DNA from: Dactylorhiza incarnata
Taxonomy: Eukaryota; Streptophyta; Magnoliopsida; Asparagales; Orchidaceae
Length of the DNA: 64,000 nt
Direction: 5' to 3'
Assembly (NCBI GenBank): GCA_033032865.1
Contig: JAWHQI010000079.1
Coordinates: 5,522,501-5,586,500 of the forward strand
Positions 58,330 to 64,000 of this stretch are shown here, piece by piece. The notes beneath the pieces are model-generated. The model was given only the letters and a program-made list of their open reading frames with translations, searched no databases and was not told the origin of the DNA. The position numbers and the translations under genes were made by a program. Within the stretch, counting starts at the first letter, position 1; each line of letters opens with the position of its first letter.

Positions 58330-59557
58330 CTGAAATAACTTGGGTGGAATTCTGAGCTTCATCCCTAGTCATCACGTTCAACTTGTCGTTTCCTCTATTC
58401 TGATGCTGCGGCGGTGGCAAGGCCTGAAGTGGCACCGGCTGCAGAACAGGCTGAACATGCGGGCATTTAGTCTTAACGTGCCCCTTCTGTCCGCACTGAA
58501 AACACACTTTATCTTTAGACCAGCAATGAGCAACATCGTGCCCCTTTGGCTTACAGAAGGTACATGTCAGGTCTCCTCTGGGAGCGCTCTGTATCGCCGA
58601 CACTTGCTGTTGTTTCTTAGCTCCCAACCTTTTGAAGCATTTCTCAAACGGATGGCCAGGGCGACCACAGAAACTACAAACTTCACCACTCCTCTTCTTT
58701 GGGGCATGGTCAGATACCTTGGGGCTTTCCCCCTCTTCGACCTTTCTCTTATCCTTCCTCATCAACGCGCCTCTATTCTTGGCGTTGTCGATAGCCTCGA
58801 CTTTCAGCGCTGCTTCTACTACTTCAGCATAACTTTCAGATCTGTATGCGCTAGCCAATTGCTGAACGTCGCTACGAAGTCCTCCGAGAAATAGTTTCAC
58901 TCTCCCTGCCTCAGAAGCCACTAAATCTGGAGCAAATCTGCTCAACTTACTGAATTCAATCTCATACTCACTAACCGTGAGTTGCCTTTGCTTTAGGTGC
59001 AGAAAATTATCCATCAGACGGTCTTGCTCGACGGATGGCAGGAACTTCTTCATCACCATTGCCTTAAACGACTCCCACGAACATCCGTCTACAAGACTTT
59101 CTCTTTCTCTGATCCACCAGCCCTTAGCAAGTCCCTTCAGCTGGTAAGCGGTGACCATCACCTTTTGGTCCGCAGAGATTCCCGAGTATGAAAACATCTC
59201 CTCAATGGCAACGAACCAGTCATCCAATGCCATAAAATCTGCCCTTCCGTCAAACGTAGGAGGTCCTAATCTCTGGAAATGCGATATAAAGTTCATCTCT
59301 GGTGGCAGCAGAACTGGAGGCACCAAAGGAGCGGGAGGAACATGCACAGTCTGTTCCACTACAGGGTCCTGCACTACAGGCTGCTGCGATGCGGCTGCAG
59401 TCATCAACGTCTGAATATGCGATTGAATCGCAACTAACTGCCTTGACAGAGCCTCATTACTCTGTCGCATACTCTCCATCATGGCTTCACTCTGCGCACT
59501 CGAAGACTCACCCTCCGATTGGGGAGTCGACCTCGTCGCAACACGTCTCCTCGACAT
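58330..59557 (-). CDS. gag: A Gag
   Basis: Start at ATG 59557 (MSRRRVATRS), preferred over the upstream in-frame ATG at 59587 because of the basic N-terminus common in this group. The Gag core has FQRLGPPTFDGRADFMALDDWF, LKGLAKGWWIRE, LMDNFLHLKQRQLTVSEYEIEFSKLSRF. Three Cys/His clusters lie near the C-terminus (CSFCGRPGHPFEKC, CTFCKPKGHDVAHC, CFQCGQKGHVKTKC), more than the single knuckle of C. Intact; unspliced stop at 58325-58327. Confidence 0.9.
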
Positions 59558-60245
59558 CACTATAAACACGAACAAAAGGCTCATCAAAACCCTAACTTGG
59601 AACGAGAACTACTCAACTTAGCTCTAACCAAACAGGAAAAAAAACACTTGCTCTAGCTACTACCTTGCTCTGGAATTTTATACAAATGATGTTATGCTTT
59701 AACTTAGGATGATATACTGTCATCCTTTGACTCTTGTGCAAGACACATGGATGTATGAATGTTTAAACCTTCTTTTCAAATCATGTGTGTACGAATGTCA
59801 TCATGTAAATCTTTAGCTTGACACGTGTGCTTTTTGTGATGTTATGATATGTATGTTGTGCTATGCATTCTAAGAAAAGCCTTAATGCATGTTATGAGCG
59901 GCGTACACATGAAATATTATGCATCCCATACTACATAATATTGCATGTAACGAAAAAGAAAACGTGCTAATGGACATCCATGTGATGATGGTTATGCATC
60001 CCACACTACATAACCGTCACATGTTGCCACCTATGGTGGATCCATATACAAACATATATTATGCATCCCATACTACATAATATGCCTCGTATACTTCTTA
60101 TCATGCTATGAGTGTAGTGTTCATGCTTCAGCCAAGACGTACTGATGACACATCGGTGTGTGTATGCAATGAAACCAAATAACTAAACTATATCAGAATT
60201 AGTCGCTCGACCAACTTGTCGAACAAACCTAGCTCTGATACCAAC
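59558..60245 (-). other. A 5' leader with repeats and primer site
   Basis: Primer site TTGGTATCAGAGCT (minus, 60231-60244). Three copies of TTATGCATCCCATACTACAT (59917, 59991, 60059; spacing about 70 bp), each near-palindromic through ATTATG...CATAAT. No ORF otherwise. Confidence 0.85.
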
Positions 60246-62911
60246 TGTCACAACCCGCATTTTCTCCGTATTAAATAGTAAGAGAAAATACGCGTCATGA
60301 TGCCACGCCGTGCAGGGGACAACTGCAGACGCTCAGGCGGCTCTAACTTCACACTTTTCTTTAGAAAGTCAATAACTTTATATTTTAAAACATAACTTAA
60401 GTTTAAGGTTTTCAATTACCGTGTCCCTCAGTTTAATGGAACAACTAGTCTATGAATAAGAAAGTATAGGTTTACGCAGCGGAAAATACATAATTTACTT
60501 TAATTTAACCTACATGTGAGCATGATGAACTAACCAGCATTCTAATGATATGCAGCTTCTACATTTAGTATAAGTAAAAGAATGATTTCTTTTACGGGCT
60601 TCAAAGGTAGAGTGTTAATGGTTTTAAAAGAGATGTCATGTAGAAAGAGTTATGCAGTTTTGTAAATAAAATAACTACTATGCATCCTAACATAAAACCT
60701 TCCCAGAGAGCAATTGCATAAATAGCAAACAACGGTAGTAGCATAAAAACAGCAAGATAAGTCTAACATAAAAGATCTCAGGCTATGGGCGTCAACAAAC
60801 TGACACGAACCCATAACCCTAACAAGTCTCAAAAGAAATCAATAGTCTACCTCTCCAAAAAAGAGTAAGAAAACAACTGCTACAAGTCTGAAGAAACAGG
60901 ACTCGGTCAGCTCCACCTGCTACTGGTCCGAACCTGAGGCATTCAAAAGAAAAGAATGCCTCAGCACAAAGGCATAAAAAATCAGAGAGTAAAAGAAACT
61001 CAACCAAAGGAGGTTTACCAACCCACCAGGAACAGCTGTAAACGTCAGCAAATCAAATAGATATCCACAAGTAAGGGAAAAACTGGCACGAAGTACGGTC
61101 AAAGTTGTACTACAACAACATCCTAAGAAGGAAAAGTGTCGAATTGCCCAAGGAGTGAATCACTATCCCAGCCAAAAACAGTACTGAGGCGGAGGCATTC
61201 TTTCCAACCAACCATCAGACTAAAACCCCTGAGGAACAAAAAACACTGCGGCGGTGGTTTACAGTCCACCAACCAATAGTCTACCCGTCCACGGAAAAAC
61301 AACCCGGTACTGGTGGTGGCCATTTCGACCATCCACTGTCCAAAACAACCAACTTGGAAATAGAGACTCACCAAACCCTGACCAAGATAGACACCATAGG
61401 AAAACCCGGAAACAATTCCGTGAGAAAACTCGCCTTACCGAAATTCGGCGAATTACAATCGACGGATTGAATTCGGCGAAATACAATCGACGGATTCGGC
61501 GAAATACAATCGACAGAGTCGGCGATATGGTTTCGGCGGATTCGACAAAACCGACTTTCTTTACTTACCCGAACTCGTTCCTTCGAATCCTAAAGCATTC
61601 GACAAATTCGACGGAACGCTATCTACGAACCGTGCCTTAGAGTGGAACGACGAATATACGTACGGAATTTGCTAATATGCGAAACTACTCGGTCGGATAC
61701 ACGATTCTTAACGGAAAATAAGGCACAATATATTTGTCTGAGTTAGATAGAAGTAAAAACGGTAAAGGATGAAGCACCATATGGCAAGGGGGAAGGATCC
61801 ATCACTTGCCTCAAACCTTTTGAAGAAAACGGTCTCTGACTTGCTCCTCGTCGCAGATCGACCGATAGAAATCCTCGAGGAACGATTTCTGAAACTTTTG
61901 GGGCGAAAAAGAGGGTTAGGACTACCGGCTCTAACCTCAAAAATCTACGGAACTCGAAATACTTACCGCACACGCGAAGAGCTCGGCGAGAGCTTTCCAG
62001 ATCTATGCTCCGGCGACGATTTCGTGCTCCGGAGCTCCGGTGGCGGCGATCCGAAGTCTCACGAAAATCGGCGTCTCCGCTCTGGTTCGCGATGAGGTCG
62101 GGAAGAAAATAAATAGGGTTTTTCGGTTTTGCCTTTACGGGAGAGAAGAAGAGGTTATATATATATAAGTTATAATTTTAATAATAATCATAATAGTATT
62201 ATTAATAAGTAATAACTATTAGTAATTAGGAGGATATCAGGAAGGTTGAGGGGGAAGAATAATAGCCGAATAGTTTTCATAATAGCCGAATCTGTCTAAA
62301 TACATTAGCCGAATATTTACCAATTGCCGAATTCCTAATAGCCGAATTCATCATATATTATAACCGAATCTATATGTATATAATAACCGAATTATATCTA
62401 GCTATAGCAGATTCGGATTTTGGTACGGCCGATTCGGCACTTAGGAATAGCCGAACATCTATAAGTATATTAATAATATATAAATATTATATTACTATCG
62501 AAAATTAAACGGATGCCGAAATCGACGAAATTCGCACCGTAAGTGAACGACGGCGCTACGAACCCAACGGCGAAGTTGGAATCAAAATCCGACGTACCGT
62601 TTTCGAGACATAATTTTCCGAAGTTTTACGGCGATGGATAAATATATAAATCTTTGAAAATATTATCGAGACTTCAAATTTGCTCGGAGCGCCACGGAAC
62701 TTTTACAATTTATTTCTAAAATTAAATAATCTAATTTCCTAACGTAAAATTTTTCAATTTCGGGTCGCTCCAAAATTTGATCGTATTGACTGAACGGACG
62801 CAAAACGTGCAATGCCGGCGCACCGCTAAATCCGCACTAACGTAACGCCCTACGTCATAATGACGTCATTAATATAATTGAATTTATATCCGAAAATTCA
62901 GGGGCGTTACA
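60246..62911 (-). repeat. 5' LTR of A (2666 bp)
   Basis: + strand TGTCACAACC...GGGGCGTTACA; partner of 43177-45848. Carries the same 23-bp and GCCGAAT repeats. Confidence 0.92.
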
Positions 62912-62916
62912 ACAAT

Positions 62917-64000
62917 ACAGGGAGCAGGCGTACGCCCTAGACTTGGCATGGCCCCGGGACCCAGCAAGGGTCACCGCAGGTACTTTGATGCGTTTCTTTT
63001 AATTGTTTGTACTTTATAAGTTTTAGTTTTACCTTAGCATTGAACCAAACAACAAAACCCTCAGGTTTAGTACGCGTTTGCGGCAAACCCGCTTTTACCT
63101 TGTTCGATACGGGTGCCTCGCACTCGTTCGTCTCCGCTAAGTTTATTGAGGACCTGGACCAAGTCCAACACTTCAAGAGCGATTACAGGAGGGTGCGATT
63201 TCTGGATGGATCGGAGGTTCTAACAAATGCCACATGCAGCGTGAGGGTGGAGATTGGAGGAAGATTGTTTGAGGCCCCGGCGACTGTGCTGAAGATGAAA
63301 GACTACGACCTGATCCTGGGCATGAGTTGGTTGTTCGGGAACCAGGCAAAGATTGACTGCCCGACATGGAGGATCGTTCTAAAGCACGAAGACGGTGAAG
63401 TAGTTTTCGAAGGTACTCAACCCACCTCTCGTCTCTTCTTATCATCTATTCAGGCCATCAAGGCCCACCTGTAGGGAGACGAGGTATATCATGTGCTCTT
63501 TGAGGCGACTGAAGTCAAGGACTCGGTGTCAAGTATCCCGGTCGTACGGGATTTTATGGATGTTTTTCCGGAGAAGCTTCCCGGACTGCCACCGCACCGC
63601 GAGAAGGATTTCCAGATCCAGGTGGTGCCTGGGGCTAAGCCGATATCTAGGGCCCCTTATCGGATGGCCCCGAAGGAGTTGGTAGAGTTTCGGAGCCAGC
63701 TGCAGTATCTGGTGGAAGCTAGGTTCGTTAGGCCGAGTTCCTCACCCTGGGGAGCTCCAGTGTTGTTCGTGAAGAAGAAGGATGGCACGCTCCGATTGTG
63801 CATCGACTACAGAGCCCTGAATAGATTGACGGTGCGGAACACGTACCCTCTGCCAAGGATAGACGAGTTTTTTGACCAGCTAGAGGGAGCCCACTGCTTC
63901 TCGAAGCTAGATTTGAGATCTGGGTATTATCAGCTGAGGATCCAGGAGGAGGATATCCCGAAGACGGCTTTCAACAACCGATATGGTATGTATGAGTTCA
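62917..64000 (+). pseudogene. gag-pol: B Gag end, predicted intron, protease and RT start (runs off the window)
   Basis: 62917-62979 finishes Gag in the frame left at 43176. The predicted 85-nt intron is 62980-63064. From 63065 the frame gives protease (FDTGASHSF at 63103, DLILGMSWLFG) to a TAG at 63472-63474, then without frame change the Pol linker, RT entry ([27 protein letters not shown]) and [13 protein letters not shown] to the edge. The two B stops (42702, 63472) make the copy defective. Confidence 0.88.
62980..63064 (+). other. Predicted 85-nt Gag-Pol intron of B
   Basis: Donor GCAG|GTACTT, acceptor CCTCAG|GT. In-frame TAA at 63000-63002 if retained. Removal rebuilds a Gly codon split 1+2 and joins the protease frame. 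Confidence 0.7.

Larger units (their letters stand above)
43177..62911 (-). mobile_element. Chromovirus A, minus strand, split by C
   Basis: LTRs 43177-45848 (3') and 60246-62911 (5'). TSD is acagt at 43172-43176 against acaat at 62912-62916 (one mismatch). iMet primer site 60231-60244; purine tract 45855-45866. Inserted in B's Gag end. C (49118-58047 plus TSD) interrupts A's protease. Apart from C, one nonsense codon is the only pol defect seen. Confidence 0.92.
29764..64000 (+). mobile_element. Chromovirus B (Ty3/gypsy), 3' part beyond the window
   Basis: 5' LTR 29764-41926 (split by copia F), primer site 41929, Gag 42120-43176, insertion of A (43177-62916), then Gag end, predicted intron, protease and RT to the edge. 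The candidate target duplication at the left is caaac (29759-29763). Same family as D. Chromovirus placement rests on similarity to A and C; B's own integrase is not in the window. Confidence 0.85.

Overview
The window is plant nuclear DNA, almost certainly from an angiosperm, and is a stack of nested transposable elements with no recognisable host gene. The evidence is: plant-type Ty3/gypsy elements (three chromovirus-type families and one Athila-type element), two Ty1/copia elements, two solo LTRs and a hAT remnant; tRNA-iMet and tRNA-Asp type primer-binding sites; and 5-bp target-site duplications (TSDs). The species cannot be named. Letters A-J are labels used only in this annotation.

Left block (1-26922). 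A hAT remnant (about 25254-26922) received a Tat-like gypsy element I (minus strand; gag and 5' LTR, 23834-25248). I received a copia element E (plus strand, 4634-23833; its left end lies outside the window). E in turn holds three insertions: chromovirus D (minus; 5' LTR 517-4633 and leader 1-516) in its gag, Athila-type H (8984-19570, TSD GAGTG) in its second ORF, and a solo LTR (22589-23445, TSD GGATC) in its 3' LTR. E has gag, protease and integrase but no reverse transcriptase/RNase H. In their place is a TATA-headed, apparently intron-containing ORF of unknown function.

Middle (26923-29763). A short unassigned flank, a 1.5-kb solo LTR (27146-28680, TSD ATACC), then a remnant with a 20-bp minisatellite rich in E2F-like sites and an LTR fragment G.

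Right block (29764-64000). Chromovirus B (plus; same family as D) starts at 29764 and runs off the right edge. Copia element F (30159-38172, minus, TSD AAAGC) sits in B's 5' LTR. Chromovirus A (43177-62911, minus, TSD ACAGT/ACAAT) sits in B's gag-pol. Chromovirus C (49118-58047, plus, TSD AGAAG) sits in A's protease. C is the youngest: both LTRs are 2032 bp and appear identical, and all domains are open.

Main observations. (1) In A, B and C the Gag and protease frames are separated by a short GT-AG interval (76-85 nt) at the same place and in the same phase (inside a Gly codon). Each interval carries an in-frame stop, so retained intron would give Gag and splicing would give Gag-Pol. (2) A tandem array with a GTCGAAC core lies in the U3 of unrelated gypsy (B, D) and copia (F) LTRs, in the same orientation relative to each element; in F it ends 60 bp upstream of the TATA box. 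(3) E appears to have exchanged RT/RNase H for an unknown ORF with its own TATA, good start context, a 98-nt intron and basic NLS-like motifs.
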